DNA from: Rhizobium lentis | GTDB taxonomy: Bacteria > Pseudomonadota > Alphaproteobacteria > Rhizobiales > Rhizobiaceae | Assembly (NCBI RefSeq): GCF_014200175.1 | Contig: NZ_JACHBD010000011.1 | Location: forward strand, 241,585-305,584 | Length of the DNA: 64,000 nucleotides | Direction: 5' to 3' | In this document: positions 9,056-18,554 of the stretch, in pieces | Layout of the letters: each line of letters opens with the position of its first letter | Position numbering within the stretch: the stretch's first letter is position 1 | Made by a program: the position numbers and the translations under genes | The notes under the pieces: model-generated | Databases searched by the model: none | The model's input: the letters and a program-made list of their open reading frames with translations, nothing else | Told to the model about the DNA's origin: nothing

Positions 9056-10435
9056 CTATTCCATCGCCGCGTACCAGCGATCGCGATAGGCGGCGAGCCC
9101 CGCAATTTCGGCCGGCGGAACATGCGTCTCGGCGCCGAATATCGGCCGGATGCCGGTGAGGAGGGCAGCACCCTGACTGGTGCCGGTCGAGCCGGGGAGG
9201 GCGAGGACCTCGCGACCGGCAAGGGCGGCAAGCAGCTTCAGATAGGTTTCGTTGAGGGCAAAAGGCCCTTCGACGATGACCGGGCCTTTGGCGCCGATCA
9301 GTCCAAGACAGGCATCGGTCATCAAAGCGAGATAGAGGCAGGCGGCGGCGTGGCGCTCCCGGCGGTTCGACTCTTCGGCGCCGATCCAGCGGCTTGCCAT
9401 GCCGGGAAAAGGACCGGAGCCGGAGGCGATGTTGGGCAGCAGCATCATGCCCTTTTCGATGACCGGGCCGATCGCCGGCTGGGCGGCGTTTTCATCGACG
9501 GGACCGATCTCGGCCGACAGGATTTCGAATTCCCGTCCGCCCATGAAACGCGAGGAGGGGACGGCCCGGCCATAGGCATCGACATTGGCGAGCGCATCGC
9601 GTTTCTGATCGAGATGATCGAGATCGCCGCCGACGCCGAAATTGATCACCCAGGTGCCGGTGGAGACGACGGCGAAGGGGGCGGCCCGGTGGACCAGATG
9701 CGGCAGCAGCGAGGCATTGGAATCGTGAATGCCACAATAGACCGGCACGGGAGCGCCAAGGCCGAGCTCGGCGGCGATCTCCGGCAGCACCGGACCGAGC
9801 GCATCGAAGGCGGAGCGGATCGGCGCCATCAGCCCGCGGATGCCGAGCCTGTCGATGAGCGAGGAATAGTCGCCCGCCCTGGGATTCCAGAGGTCGGTGT
9901 GGCAGCCGAGCGAGGTCAGCTCGTTGGCGGTCACCCCCGTCAGCCGTGCCGTCCAATATTGCGCATAGGTGAGGATGGTCGCGACCTTGTCGAACTCCTC
10001 GGGGAAGGCGCTCTTCTGATAATGCAGCTGTGCACCGACATTGAGACCCATCGAAAGGCGCGGCGAGAAGGTCTCGTCGAAGGAGGGGCGCAAGGCCGTA
10101 TAGGCATCGCGGATCGCCTCGGGGTATTCGTGTTCGTAGTCGATCACAGGCATGGCGAGCCCACCGTCCCGATCGAGCAGCGCGGCGGCGGCGCCGTGGG
10201 TGGTGATCGAAATGGCGTCGAAACCGGGCTCATGCGCAAGGCGCTTCAGCGCATCGAGTGCGAAGGACCAGAGCGCCTCTATCTCGTAATGCGGATAGGG
10301 ACCGGTTTTGATCGTAACGTTCGGGCGTTTCAGGACGGCGATCTCGGCGCCTGTCCCAGCGTCGAGCACGACGACCTTGGCATTGGTCTTGCCGATGTCG
10401 AGAACGGCGATGCGGCGATAGGAGGTGGCGGTCAT
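9056..10435 (-). CDS. rhaK: L-rhamnulose kinase, FGGY family
   Basis: Sugar kinase of the FGGY/ASKHA fold, 459 aa. The N-terminal phosphate-1 motif is AVLDIGKTNAKVVVLD. The central block GIHDSNASLLPHL supplies the sugar/ATP-site Asp, followed by VSTGTWVINFG. It is the last gene of the rhaRSTPQUK string and its ATG overlaps the stop of rhaU (ATGA), so translation is coupled. In R. leguminosarum this kinase is known to be required not only for phosphorylation but also for activity of the rhamnose ABC importer. Identity rests on the complete match of gene order to that locus. Confidence 0.9.
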   Translation of the reverse strand: MTATSYRRIAVLDIGKTNAKVVVLDAGTGAEIAVLKRPNVTIKTGPYPHYEIEALWSFALDALKRLAHEPGFDAISITTHGAAAALLDRDGGLAMPVIDYEHEYPEAIRDAYTALRPSFDETFSPRLSMGLNVGAQLHYQKSAFPEEFDKVATILTYAQYWTARLTGVTANELTSLGCHTDLWNPRAGDYSSLIDRLGIRGLMAPIRSAFDALGPVLPEIAAELGLGAPVPVYCGIHDSNASLLPHLVHRAAPFAVVSTGTWVINFGVGGDLDHLDQKRDALANVDAYGRAVPSSRFMGGREFEILSAEIGPVDENAAQPAIGPVIEKGMMLLPNIASGSGPFPGMASRWIGAEESNRRERHAAACLYLALMTDACLGLIGAKGPVIVEGPFALNETYLKLLAALAGREVLALPGSTGTSQGAALLTGIRPIFGAETHVPPAEIAGLAAYRDRWYAAME

Positions 10436-10752
10436 GGCATATGGAAGAGGGTGACGAGATCGCTCTGGACGGGCGAATTATCCGGATTTGTCGCCATGAT
10501 ATCGGCCATGTGCGCCCACCATTTTTTCATGATGGGATGGTCCGGCAGGCTCGCCATCGTGTGGTCCTCCGGCCGCGTCAGAACGCCGAACAGCGTATTG
10601 GTCTCGCGGTCGAGATGGATGGAATAGTCGCTGGCGCCCGACTTGTGCAGCAGATCGACCAGTTCCGGCCAGATCTCATCATGCCGCTTGCGATATTCGG
10701 CTTCCATGCCAGGATTGAGCTGCATCTTGAAAGCGTGTTTTTCGAAGGTCAT
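10432..10752 (-). CDS. rhaU: L-rhamnose mutarotase
   Basis: Small cytoplasmic enzyme of 106 aa, RhaM/RhaU family (dimeric ferredoxin-like fold), interconverting alpha- and beta-L-rhamnopyranose. Typical features are MQLNPGMEAEYRKRHDEIWPEL at the start, with the catalytic His in the RKRHDEIW segment, YSIHLD, and the C-terminal KKWWAHMADIM. Start and stop overlap neighbours by ATGA on both sides (rhaQ upstream, rhaK downstream). The equivalent E. coli gene is called rhaM; rhaU is the rhizobial name. Confidence 0.93.
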   Translation of the reverse strand: MTFEKHAFKMQLNPGMEAEYRKRHDEIWPELVDLLHKSGASDYSIHLDRETNTLFGVLTRPEDHTMASLPDHPIMKKWWAHMADIMATNPDNSPVQSDLVTLFHMP

Positions 10753-11756
10753 CGGGAGCTCATGATCTTGATGCGGCGGGCGACGATCGGGATGGCGATG
10801 GTGATGATCAGAAGCAGGCCGATGAAAATCGACATGACGATGCCGGGCACGTTCAACAGGCCGAGGCCGAAGGTGACGAGTCCCATGACGAAGGCGGCGA
10901 TGACGACGCCGCCGATCGTGCCGGAGCCGCCGAGGATCGAAATGCCGCCGAGCACCACCATGGTGACGACTTCGAGTTCCCAGCCTTGGGCAATCGACGG
11001 CCGGGTCGAGCCGAGGCGCGAGGTCAGGCAGACGGCGGCAATGCCGCTCATGATGCCGGTCAGCAGGAAGAGAATGAATTTGACGCGTTCGACCGGGATG
11101 CCGGAGAAGCGGGCGGCGAAATCATTGTTGCCGATCGCATAGACCTGCCGGCCGAAATTCGTCGCATGCAGCAGGATGGCGAAGAGGATCGCCAGCACGA
11201 TGAAGAGCACGAATTCGAACGAGAAGACCCAGACGACGTAGCCCTGACCGAAATAGGCGAAGTCTGCTGGATACTTGCCGTAAGCCTGGTCGCCGAGCAC
11301 GATATAGGAGATGCCGCGGAACAGGCTCATCGTGCCGATGGTGACCACGATCGACGGCAACTTCAGCACCGAGACGAGCACACCGTTAAAGATGCCGCAG
11401 GCAAGGCCGGTGCCGATGCCGATCAGCACCAGACCCGGCGTGCCGATGCCGACCTGCGCCGCCGCCCCCATCGCCGTCGAGGCGAGCGCGATGATCGCGG
11501 CGACCGAAAGGTCGATCTCGCCTGAAATGACGAGCAATGCCATGGCGAAGGCGATCATCGCCTTTTCGGTGAAGTTGAAGGTGGCGTCCGAGAGGTTCCA
11601 GGCATCGAGGAAATAGGGCGATGCCAGGGAATTGAAGATGAAAATCAGGACCGCGACGCCAAAGAGTAGCACTTCCCAGCTGGCGATGATGCGGCGCAAC
11701 GGCGTGCCGAGGCGATCGGGGATGACCCGCTTTTCTCGTGTGGACACGGTGCTCAT
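10749..11756 (-). CDS. rhaQ: L-rhamnose ABC transporter permease RhaQ
   Basis: Inner-membrane permease of the carbohydrate CUT2 family, 335 aa with about nine hydrophobic segments. The RbsC-type motif ISGEIDLSVAAIIALAS (residues ~85-102) and the late GGISILGGSGTIGGVV are characteristic. It overlaps rhaP upstream and rhaU downstream by ATGA junctions. Together with RhaP it should form the membrane pore served by RhaT (ATPase) and RhaS (binding protein). Confidence 0.92.
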   Translation of the reverse strand: MSTVSTREKRVIPDRLGTPLRRIIASWEVLLFGVAVLIFIFNSLASPYFLDAWNLSDATFNFTEKAMIAFAMALLVISGEIDLSVAAIIALASTAMGAAAQVGIGTPGLVLIGIGTGLACGIFNGVLVSVLKLPSIVVTIGTMSLFRGISYIVLGDQAYGKYPADFAYFGQGYVVWVFSFEFVLFIVLAILFAILLHATNFGRQVYAIGNNDFAARFSGIPVERVKFILFLLTGIMSGIAAVCLTSRLGSTRPSIAQGWELEVVTMVVLGGISILGGSGTIGGVVIAAFVMGLVTFGLGLLNVPGIVMSIFIGLLLIITIAIPIVARRIKIMSSR

Positions 11757-12754
11757 GCTGCAGCCTCCGTTCTGCTATCGGCTGCGGCCCGGTCGCGCAG
11801 GATGATGCGGCCGCGGTTGCGTTCGCGCCGGGCGTTGAAGGCGACCGCAAGAATGATGACGGTTCCCGATATCGCCATCTGCGTGAAGGGTGAAATGCCG
11901 ATAACCGGCAGTGCGTTCTTGATGACGCCGAGGAAGAGCGCGCCGAGCACCGTGCCGGCGACAGAGCCGACGCCGCCGGCGATCGAGATGCCGCCGATGA
12001 CGCAGGCCGCGACGCTGTCGAGCTCGAAGCCGTTGGCGATATCGACATAGGCGACGGCATAACGCGACACCCAGAGATAGCTTGAAAGCCCGGCGAGCGC
12101 GCCGGAGAGAACGAAAGCAAGAAATTTGGTCCAGCCCGTATCAATGCCGGCATAGACGGCTGCGGTCGGATTGCCACCGGTCGCATAGGCCGAGCGGCCG
12201 AACGGGGTATATCGGAGCAGCACATACATCAGCAGCACGATGATGATGCCGACCCACCCGAGAACGGGCAGGCCGAGGATCGGCATGCGCGGCACCGACA
12301 GGAAGATCGGGGTCATCTGGTGCGCATTGACCCAGGCCCCGCCCGAGAGCACGAAGGCCATGCCGCGATAGATGGTGAGCGTGCCGAGTGTGACGACGAT
12401 TGGCGGGATTTCCAGCGCCCAGACGAGAAAGCCGTTGATGGCGCCGAGACAGGCGCCGATGACGATCGCCATAAGGATCAGCACGACGAGCGGCAGATCG
12501 GGATGGGCGGCATTCATCATCGCGATCGCCATGCCGGTAAAGGCGAGATTGGCGGCGACGGACAGGTCGATCGATTTCGTCAGGATGACCGTCATCTGCG
12601 CCAGCGCCAGGATGATCAGGATGGAGGTATCGTTGAAAATGCCGGCGAGATTGTCCGGTGTTGCGAAATCGGCTGCACGCGTCGAAAAGATCGCGATCAT
12701 CACGACGATGATGAGGAACAGCAGCGTTTCGCGTTTTCTGATCAGTCTTGCCAT
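11753..12754 (-). CDS. rhaP: L-rhamnose ABC transporter permease RhaP
   Basis: CUT2-type permease of 333 aa, homologous in layout to RhaQ. It carries the permease motif LTKSIDLSVAANLAFTGMA near residue 60 and VIGGISIAGGVGSVAGTV near residue 250. It begins 25 bases after rhaT and ends in an ATGA overlap with rhaQ. Its permease partner in the importer is RhaQ. Confidence 0.92.
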   Translation of the reverse strand: MARLIRKRETLLFLIIVVMIAIFSTRAADFATPDNLAGIFNDTSILIILALAQMTVILTKSIDLSVAANLAFTGMAIAMMNAAHPDLPLVVLILMAIVIGACLGAINGFLVWALEIPPIVVTLGTLTIYRGMAFVLSGGAWVNAHQMTPIFLSVPRMPILGLPVLGWVGIIIVLLMYVLLRYTPFGRSAYATGGNPTAAVYAGIDTGWTKFLAFVLSGALAGLSSYLWVSRYAVAYVDIANGFELDSVAACVIGGISIAGGVGSVAGTVLGALFLGVIKNALPVIGISPFTQMAISGTVIILAVAFNARRERNRGRIILRDRAAADSRTEAAA

Positions 12755-12779
12755 GCTCTTACCTTATGCATTGTGGGCC

Positions 12780-14315
12780 TCATGCATTGCCGGTGGCGGC
12801 GCGCACCAGCGCCTCGGGCGACAGTTCGGCGCGCTCGAAAATCCCGGCGGCAAGCCCTTCCTTCATCACCAGAACGCGGTCCGACATGCCGATGATCTCC
12901 GGTAGCTCTGAGGAGACCATGATGATCGACAGGCCCTCGGCGGCAAGTTCGCTGATGAAGCCGTGCACGGCGGCCTTCGAGCCGATGTCGATGCCCTTCG
13001 TCGGTTCGTCGAGGATGATGACCTTCGGCGCCGTCGCCAGCCATTTGCCGATGACGACCTTCTGCTGATTGCCGCCGGAGAGCGTGCCGACCGGCACGGA
13101 CAGGGCGGCGGCGCGCAGATCCAGCCGCTCGGCATATTTGCGGGCGAGTGCAAATTCGTTCGCCGCCCGAAGGAAGCCGTGGCGCGACGTGCGGGCGAGC
13201 GAAGGCAGCGTCATGTTCTGGAAGATCGGCATCGGCAGCGCCAGGCCATGGCGGCCGCGCTCCTCCGGCACGTAGACGATGCCGGCGCGAATCGCATCCT
13301 GCGGCGAATGGATGGTGAGTTCCTGGCCCTCTAGTATCATCCTGCCTGAGAGTGGCTTGGTGATGCCAAAGAGCGATTGCGACAGTTCCGAGCGGCCGGC
13401 GCCGATCAGGCCGTAAACGCCGAGGATTTCGCCCTTGCGCAGCGTGAAGGATATGTCGCGGAATTCGGTGCGGTGGCTGTAGTTGCGGATCTCCAGAACC
13501 GGACCGCCGATGGCGACATCGATCTTCGGGAAGACGTTCTCGACGTCGCGGCCGACCATCATCCGGACGATCTCATCCTGTGGCGTTTCCTTGAGGCGAC
13601 CCTGGCCGACGGCGCGGCCATCGCGGAAGACGACGAAATCGTCGGCGATTTCATAAAGCTCGTCGAACTTATGGCTGATGAAGAGGATTGCCTTGCCCTG
13701 GTCCTTCAGGCCCCGGACAATGCGGAAGAGATCGTCGATCTCCTTGCGGGAAAGCGCGGCGGTCGGTTCGTCCATGATGACGATGCGGGCCTCGATCGAC
13801 AAAGCGCGCGCGATCGCCACCAGATGGCGCTGGGCGATCGACAGGTCCTTCAGCCGGATGGTCGGGTCGATATTGCTTTCGAGCGCGGTCAGCAGCGTCT
13901 TCGAGCGGCTGTTCATCGTCTGCCAGTCGATGCTGCGCAGGCGCGTGCGGGGCGCGTGGCCGAGGAAGATGTTTTCGGCCACTGTCAGTTCGTCGAAAAG
14001 CACGGTTTCCTGATGAATGGCGGTAACGCCGGCGTCAATCGCGGCCTGGGCGCTGGCGAAGGTCACCGGCTGGCCATCAACGAGGATCTCGCCTTCGTTC
14101 GGCCTGTAGATGCCGGTCAGGATCTTGACGAGCGTCGACTTGCCGGCGCCGTTCTCACCGATCAGCGCCGTCACCGTGCCAGGATGAAGGGCGATGCTGA
14201 CATTGTCGAGCGCCTTCACGCCGGGGAAGATCTGGGAGATGCCGCGCATTTCCAGAATGGCGGGCGCATCACCGGTTTTGCTGTCCGTGACAGGTTGTTG
14301 AAAGGCGGCGTTCAT
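12780..14315 (-). CDS. rhaT: L-rhamnose ABC transporter ATP-binding protein RhaT
   Basis: Duplicated sugar-importer ATPase, 511 aa, with two nucleotide-binding halves as in RbsA/MglA. The first half has Walker A GENGAGKST and Walker B RIVIMDEPTAALS. The second half has GLIGAGRSEL in place of a canonical Walker A, signature LSGGNQQKVVIGKWLA and Walker B VIILDEPTKGIDIGSK. It is not related to the E. coli proton symporter that is also named RhaT. A small stem (14348-14364) separates it from rhaS, probably lowering its expression relative to the binding protein. Confidence 0.93.
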   Translation of the reverse strand: MNAAFQQPVTDSKTGDAPAILEMRGISQIFPGVKALDNVSIALHPGTVTALIGENGAGKSTLVKILTGIYRPNEGEILVDGQPVTFASAQAAIDAGVTAIHQETVLFDELTVAENIFLGHAPRTRLRSIDWQTMNSRSKTLLTALESNIDPTIRLKDLSIAQRHLVAIARALSIEARIVIMDEPTAALSRKEIDDLFRIVRGLKDQGKAILFISHKFDELYEIADDFVVFRDGRAVGQGRLKETPQDEIVRMMVGRDVENVFPKIDVAIGGPVLEIRNYSHRTEFRDISFTLRKGEILGVYGLIGAGRSELSQSLFGITKPLSGRMILEGQELTIHSPQDAIRAGIVYVPEERGRHGLALPMPIFQNMTLPSLARTSRHGFLRAANEFALARKYAERLDLRAAALSVPVGTLSGGNQQKVVIGKWLATAPKVIILDEPTKGIDIGSKAAVHGFISELAAEGLSIIMVSSELPEIIGMSDRVLVMKEGLAAGIFERAELSPEALVRAATGNA

Positions 14316-14347
14316 CGGATTTCTACCAAATGTCGAAAGGGGAATCC

Positions 14348-14364
14348 CGGCGGCAAGGCCGCCG
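14348..14364 (-). other. rhaS-rhaT intergenic stem
   Basis: A 7-bp perfect stem, CGGCGGC/GCCGCCG with a 3-base loop, lies between the binding-protein gene and the ATPase gene. Such stems commonly protect the upstream mRNA, giving more binding protein than membrane components. There is no T-run, so it is not a full terminator. Confidence 0.45.
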
Positions 14365-14387
14365 AGATCCTATGCGTCAGCTCCGGA

Positions 14388-15383
14388 TCAGAAGACCTTG
14401 GAGAACTGGTCGATGTTCGAAGCATTGTAGACGAAGGGATCGGCCATGGCGGCTTCGCCGTTGTCGCCGACCTTGATCTTGCCCATGCGACCGGCATTGA
14501 TCTCGCTGCCCGGCTTACCGTCGGTCTCGCCCTTGACGAGGCGGTAGGCGATCTGGGTTGCGGAATAGCCGAGATCGATCGGATTCCAGATAGCGAATTC
14601 CTTGGTGGCGCCCGACTTGATCGCGCCGGCCATCTCGGACGGCAGACCGAGACCGGTGACGTAGACCTTGCCGATAAGGCCCTTGTCTTCGACGACCTTC
14701 GAAGCGGCGAGAACGCCGACCGTCGTCGGAGCGACGATGACCTTGACGTTGGGGTTCGACTTCAGGAGGCCTTCGGCTTCACGATAGGACTTGTCCGAGA
14801 GGTCGTCGCCATAAACTGTGGTGACGAGGTTGAGGCCCGGGAAATCCTTGAGCTGCTTCTTCATCTGGTCGATCCAGATGTTCTGGTTGGTCGAGGTGGT
14901 CGTGGCCGACAGGATGGCGAAGTCGCCCTTGCCGCCTTCCAGATGATCCTTGGCGAGCGTCAGGCACATTTTGCCGATCAGCTCGTTGGAGGACGGGTTG
15001 AGCTGCAGGATGCGGCCTTCGGGTGCAACACCGGAATCCCAGGAGATGACCTTGATGCCGCGCTGGGTTGCCTTCTTCAGCGCCGGAACGAGCGCGTCGG
15101 GATCGTTGGCCGAAACGGCGATGGCATCGACGCCCTGAGCGATCAGCGAGTTGATCACTTCGATCTGGCCTTCGGCCGTCGTCGACGTCGGACCGGTGTA
15201 GATCACTTCCACGCCGCCGAGTTCCTTGGCGGCTTCCTGGGCGCCCTTGTTGGCGGCGTCGAAGAAACCGTTGCCGAGCGACTTCACGACGAGACCGATC
15301 TTGATGTCCTTGGCGCTGGCGGTGCCGGCCATCATGGCAACGGCGAGCGCTACGCCGAGCGCAAGTGTCTTTGCGAGTTTCAT
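14388..15383 (-). CDS. rhaS: L-rhamnose ABC transporter substrate-binding protein RhaS
   Basis: Periplasmic sugar-binding protein of 331 aa (Peripla_BP_4). The signal peptide MKLAKTLALGVALAVAMMAGTASA is cleaved before KDIKIGLVVKSLGNGFFDAA, the usual CUT2 opening. An AGGAAAG site precedes the ATG. It is the second gene of the rha transport operon, between the repressor rhaR and the ATPase rhaT. In rhizobia the name rhaS denotes this protein and not the AraC-type regulator of enteric bacteria. Confidence 0.93.
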   Translation of the reverse strand: MKLAKTLALGVALAVAMMAGTASAKDIKIGLVVKSLGNGFFDAANKGAQEAAKELGGVEVIYTGPTSTTAEGQIEVINSLIAQGVDAIAVSANDPDALVPALKKATQRGIKVISWDSGVAPEGRILQLNPSSNELIGKMCLTLAKDHLEGGKGDFAILSATTTSTNQNIWIDQMKKQLKDFPGLNLVTTVYGDDLSDKSYREAEGLLKSNPNVKVIVAPTTVGVLAASKVVEDKGLIGKVYVTGLGLPSEMAGAIKSGATKEFAIWNPIDLGYSATQIAYRLVKGETDGKPGSEINAGRMGKIKVGDNGEAAMADPFVYNASNIDQFSKVF

Positions 15384-15430
15384 GTCACTTTCCTCCCATT
15401 AAGATTAGACTTCCACACCTCGGCGGCGCC

Positions 15431-16243
15431 TCATGCGACCGACGAGGAATCCTCCTTCGCAAGCTGCGCCACCGGGTTCGCGACAACGAGCCGGACGCCG
15501 GCATTCTCGACCATGCGAGCTGCCTCTTCCGAAATTCCGTCGTCGGTGATGATCGCAGACACGCGGTCGAGCGCGCACAGAATGAGGCTCGACCGGCGAT
15601 TGAACTTGCTTGAATCGACCATGACGACGAGCTCGTCGGCCTGGTGCATCAGCTTCTGCTCGCTCTGGATGACCAGGGCATCCGCCTCCATGATGCCGAG
15701 CGGGCCGACGCCCTGCGCGCCGATGAACATGCGCCGCGCATAAAAATTACGGATCGCGTCATTGTCGAAAGGCGACAGGATGAGGCTCTGCTCGCGATAG
15801 ATCGCGCCGCCCGGCACCGTCACGGTATTTTTGGAATGCTTCACCAGATGTTCGGCGATCGCAAAGGAATTGGTCATGACCTGCATGCGGTGGCCGGCCA
15901 TGTAATGCACCATCTGGAAAGTCGTCGTGCCGCCGTTGATGATGATGGCGTCTCCCGCTTCGCAAAGATCGACGGCTGCGCGTGCAATTGCGCGCTTTTT
16001 GTCGATGTTGACTGATTCTGAAACCCGGAAGGGGCGGCCGGCGAGGCTGCCGAGCTGCGGCGGATGGACCGCTTCCGCGCCGCCGCGGACGCGGCGGATC
16101 TTGCCCTGCACATGAAGAGCCGCAATATCGCGCCGGATCGTCGCTTCGGAAGCTTCCGTCAGCTCGGAAATGTCCTGGATGGTGACGACGGACTTTTCCT
16201 GGACGGCGCTTAAGATGATGCGATGGCGTTCGCGTTCGTGCAT
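15431..16243 (-). CDS. rhaR: DeoR-family repressor of rhamnose catabolism RhaR
   Basis: Cytoplasmic DNA-binding regulator, 270 aa. An N-terminal DeoR helix-turn-helix (residues ~5-60, ending SEATIRRDIAALHVQGKIRRVRGGAE) is followed by the DeoRC sensor fold, with GDAIIINGGTTTFQM and AQGVGPLGI, which binds sugar phosphates in this family. It is first in the rhaRSTPQUK operon and divergent from rhaD. In R. leguminosarum this gene is known as a negative regulator of the locus. Mirrored sequences in the 197-bp rhaR-rhaD gap are good operator candidates. Confidence 0.92.
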   Translation of the reverse strand: MHERERHRIILSAVQEKSVVTIQDISELTEASEATIRRDIAALHVQGKIRRVRGGAEAVHPPQLGSLAGRPFRVSESVNIDKKRAIARAAVDLCEAGDAIIINGGTTTFQMVHYMAGHRMQVMTNSFAIAEHLVKHSKNTVTVPGGAIYREQSLILSPFDNDAIRNFYARRMFIGAQGVGPLGIMEADALVIQSEQKLMHQADELVVMVDSSKFNRRSSLILCALDRVSAIITDDGISEEAARMVENAGVRLVVANPVAQLAKEDSSSVA

Positions 16244-16287
16244 TGGGCTCCTCCTCTTGTCATATTTATTTCGTATCCGTTAAAGAC

Positions 16288-16360
16288 TGTCAATCACAAA
16301 CGATCATAAATTTTCATATTGCGCTGCACAATAATCGAAATTGATCGTTTTCGATTGACA
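16288..16360. promoter_or_regulatory. Divergent rhaR/rhaD operator-promoter region
   Basis: TGATCGTTT-N3-ATTGACA occurs once on each strand (plus 16342-16360; minus 16306 down to 16288), facing outward with identical internal spacing. The terminal TTGACA of each copy is at the right place for a -35 box of rhaD and of rhaR. A further palindrome AATCGAAA-N8-TTTCGATT spans 16333-16356. This is the expected RhaR target. Confidence 0.65.
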
Positions 16361-16440
16361 AGCCTACTTTTGATGCGCGATACCGTGAGCGAAAGGGCGC
16401 TGGGATTGCGGCGCCTTGCAAGCCTATATGGGAGGATGAC

Positions 16441-18537
16441 ATGGCGGCGAACGTCCGGCTTCTGGAAAACCGGTGGGATGATGGTTACGCGGCAGGCCTC
16501 GATGAGCCCGGCAAGCTGCTCTATCGCTCCAATCTGCTCGGCGCCGACAAGCGCATCACCAATTACGGCGGCGGCAACACCTCGGCAAAGGTGATGGAAA
16601 CCGATCCGCTGACCGGCAGCAAGGTCAAGGTGCTCTGGGTCAAGGGCTCGGGCGGCGATGTCGGCACCATCAAGCTCGACGGTTTTGCGACGCTTTACCA
16701 GGACAAGCTGGAATCGCTGAAAGACATCTATAAGGGTGTCGAGGACGAAGACCGCATGGTCGGCTTCCTGCCGCATTGCACCTTCAACCTGAATGGCCGT
16801 GCTGCCTCGATCGACACGCCGCTGCACGGTTTCGTGCCGTTCACCCATGTCGATCACATGCATCCCGATGCGATCATCGCAATCGCCGCATCGAAGAATT
16901 CCAGGGAATTGACCAGGCAGATCTTCGGCGACGAGATCGGCTGGCTGCCCTGGCGCCGTCCGGGCTTCCAGCTCGGCCTCGATCTCGAAGCCTTCGTCAA
17001 GGCGAACCCGAACGCCAAGGGCGTCGTGCTCGAAAGCCATGGTCTCTTCACTTGGGCAAACGACGCCAAGGCCTGTTACGAACTGACGCTCGACATCATC
17101 AACAAGGCGATCGTCTGGTTTGCCGAAAAGACCGAAGGCAAGACGATTTTCGGCGGTGCACTCACGCAGAGCCTGCCGGTAGCCGAGCGCCGCGCCATCG
17201 CCGCCCGGCTGATGCCGGAGATCCGCGGCCGCATCGGCAAGCAGGAGCGCAAGCTCGGGCATTTCGACGATCAGGACGCCGTGCTCGAATTCGTCAATTC
17301 CCGAGATCTGCGGCCGCTCGGCGCGCTCGGCACCAGCTGCCCCGACCATTTCCTGCGCACCAAGATCCGGCCGCTGATCGTCGATTTCGACCCGGCCAAG
17401 CCGGATGTCGATGCGATCGTCGCCGGCCTCGACCAGGCGCTGGAGGATTACCGGGTCGATTACGCCCGCTATTACAACGACTGCAAGCATGACAATTCGC
17501 CCGCTATCCGCGACGCCAATCCCGTCATCTTCCTCGTTCCCGGCGTCGGCATGCTGTCTTTTGCCCGCGACAAGGCGACGGCACGCATCGCCAGCGAATT
17601 CTACGTCAACGCCATCAACGTCATGCGCGGCGCTTCGACGGTCTCGGAATATCAGGGCCTGCCGGAGCAGGAAGCCTTCGATATCGAATACTGGCTGCTC
17701 GAAGAGGCCAAGTTGCAACGTATGCCGAAGCCGAAGAGCCTTGCCGGCAAGGTCGCCTTCGTCACCGGCGGCGCCGGCGGCATTGGCCGGGCGACGGCCG
17801 CGCGCCTCGTCGGCGAGGGCGCCTGCGTGGTGCTTGCCGATATCGATCAGGCAGCACTCGAAAGCACAGAGGCCGATTTCGTCAAGAAATACGGTGCTGA
17901 CGCCGTGCGCAGCGTCCGGCTCGACGTCACCAGGGAAGATGCGGTGATCGCCTCCTTCGCGGAAGCTTCGGTCGAATTCGGCGGCGTCGATATCCTCGTC
18001 TCGAATGCCGGGATTGCCTCGTCCGCGCCGATCGAAGTCACCGAGCTTTCGACCTGGAACCGCAATATCGATATTCTGGCGACCGGCTACTTCCTTGTCT
18101 CGCGCGAGGCCTTCCGCCTGTTCCGCCGCCAGGCGCTCGGCGGCAACATCGTCTTCGTCGCCTCGAAGAACGGCCTTGCCGCTTCGCCGAATGCGTCTGC
18201 CTATTGCACGGCAAAGGCTGCCGAAATCCATCTCGCCCGCTGCCTGGCGTTGGAAGGGGCGGATGCCGGCATACGCGTCAATACCGTCAACCCGGACGCG
18301 GTGCTGCGCGGTTCGAAGATCTGGAGCGGCGAATGGCGCGAGCAGCGCGCCGCCTCGTCCAAGATCGAGGTTGACGAGCTCGAGGAACATTACCGCAAGC
18401 GCTCGATGCTGAAACTCAACGTGTTTCCCGAGGATATCGCCGAGGCTGTCTACTTCCTGGCGTCTGATCTTTCGGCCAAATCGACCGGCAACATCATCAA
18501 CGTCGACGCCGGCAACGTCCAAAGCTTCACGCGGTGA
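16441..18537 (+). CDS. rhaD: Bifunctional rhamnulose-1-phosphate aldolase / lactaldehyde dehydrogenase RhaD
   Basis: Two-domain enzyme of 698 aa. The N-terminal class II aldolase domain (about residues 20-400, with GGGNTSAKV and zinc-ligand candidates around HVDHMHPDA) cleaves L-rhamnulose-1-phosphate to DHAP and L-lactaldehyde. The C-terminal short-chain dehydrogenase domain (residues ~430-698) has the nucleotide motif VTGGAGGIGRATA, NAG and the YCTAKAA active-site Tyr-Lys; it oxidises lactaldehyde to lactate. A GGGAGGATGAC leader gives a strong ribosome site. It is the first of the two-gene rhaDI operon, transcribed away from rhaR. Confidence 0.93.
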   Translation: MAANVRLLENRWDDGYAAGLDEPGKLLYRSNLLGADKRITNYGGGNTSAKVMETDPLTGSKVKVLWVKGSGGDVGTIKLDGFATLYQDKLESLKDIYKGVEDEDRMVGFLPHCTFNLNGRAASIDTPLHGFVPFTHVDHMHPDAIIAIAASKNSRELTRQIFGDEIGWLPWRRPGFQLGLDLEAFVKANPNAKGVVLESHGLFTWANDAKACYELTLDIINKAIVWFAEKTEGKTIFGGALTQSLPVAERRAIAARLMPEIRGRIGKQERKLGHFDDQDAVLEFVNSRDLRPLGALGTSCPDHFLRTKIRPLIVDFDPAKPDVDAIVAGLDQALEDYRVDYARYYNDCKHDNSPAIRDANPVIFLVPGVGMLSFARDKATARIASEFYVNAINVMRGASTVSEYQGLPEQEAFDIEYWLLEEAKLQRMPKPKSLAGKVAFVTGGAGGIGRATAARLVGEGACVVLADIDQAALESTEADFVKKYGADAVRSVRLDVTREDAVIASFAEASVEFGGVDILVSNAGIASSAPIEVTELSTWNRNIDILATGYFLVSREAFRLFRRQALGGNIVFVASKNGLAASPNASAYCTAKAAEIHLARCLALEGADAGIRVNTVNPDAVLRGSKIWSGEWREQRAASSKIEVDELEEHYRKRSMLKLNVFPEDIAEAVYFLASDLSAKSTGNIINVDAGNVQSFTR

Positions 18538-18554
18538 TTTTTTAGCTGGGGCGG

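Noticed and set aside
13377..15743. A 788-codon open frame on the plus strand
   Set aside because: It runs antisense through rhaT, rhaS and part of rhaR, all of which have clear motifs; no protein family is recognisable in it.
16294..18522. A 742-codon open frame on the minus strand
   Set aside because: It is entirely antisense to rhaD. High G+C codon bias keeps the opposite frame open, and its translation is Arg/Asp/Gly-rich without domains.
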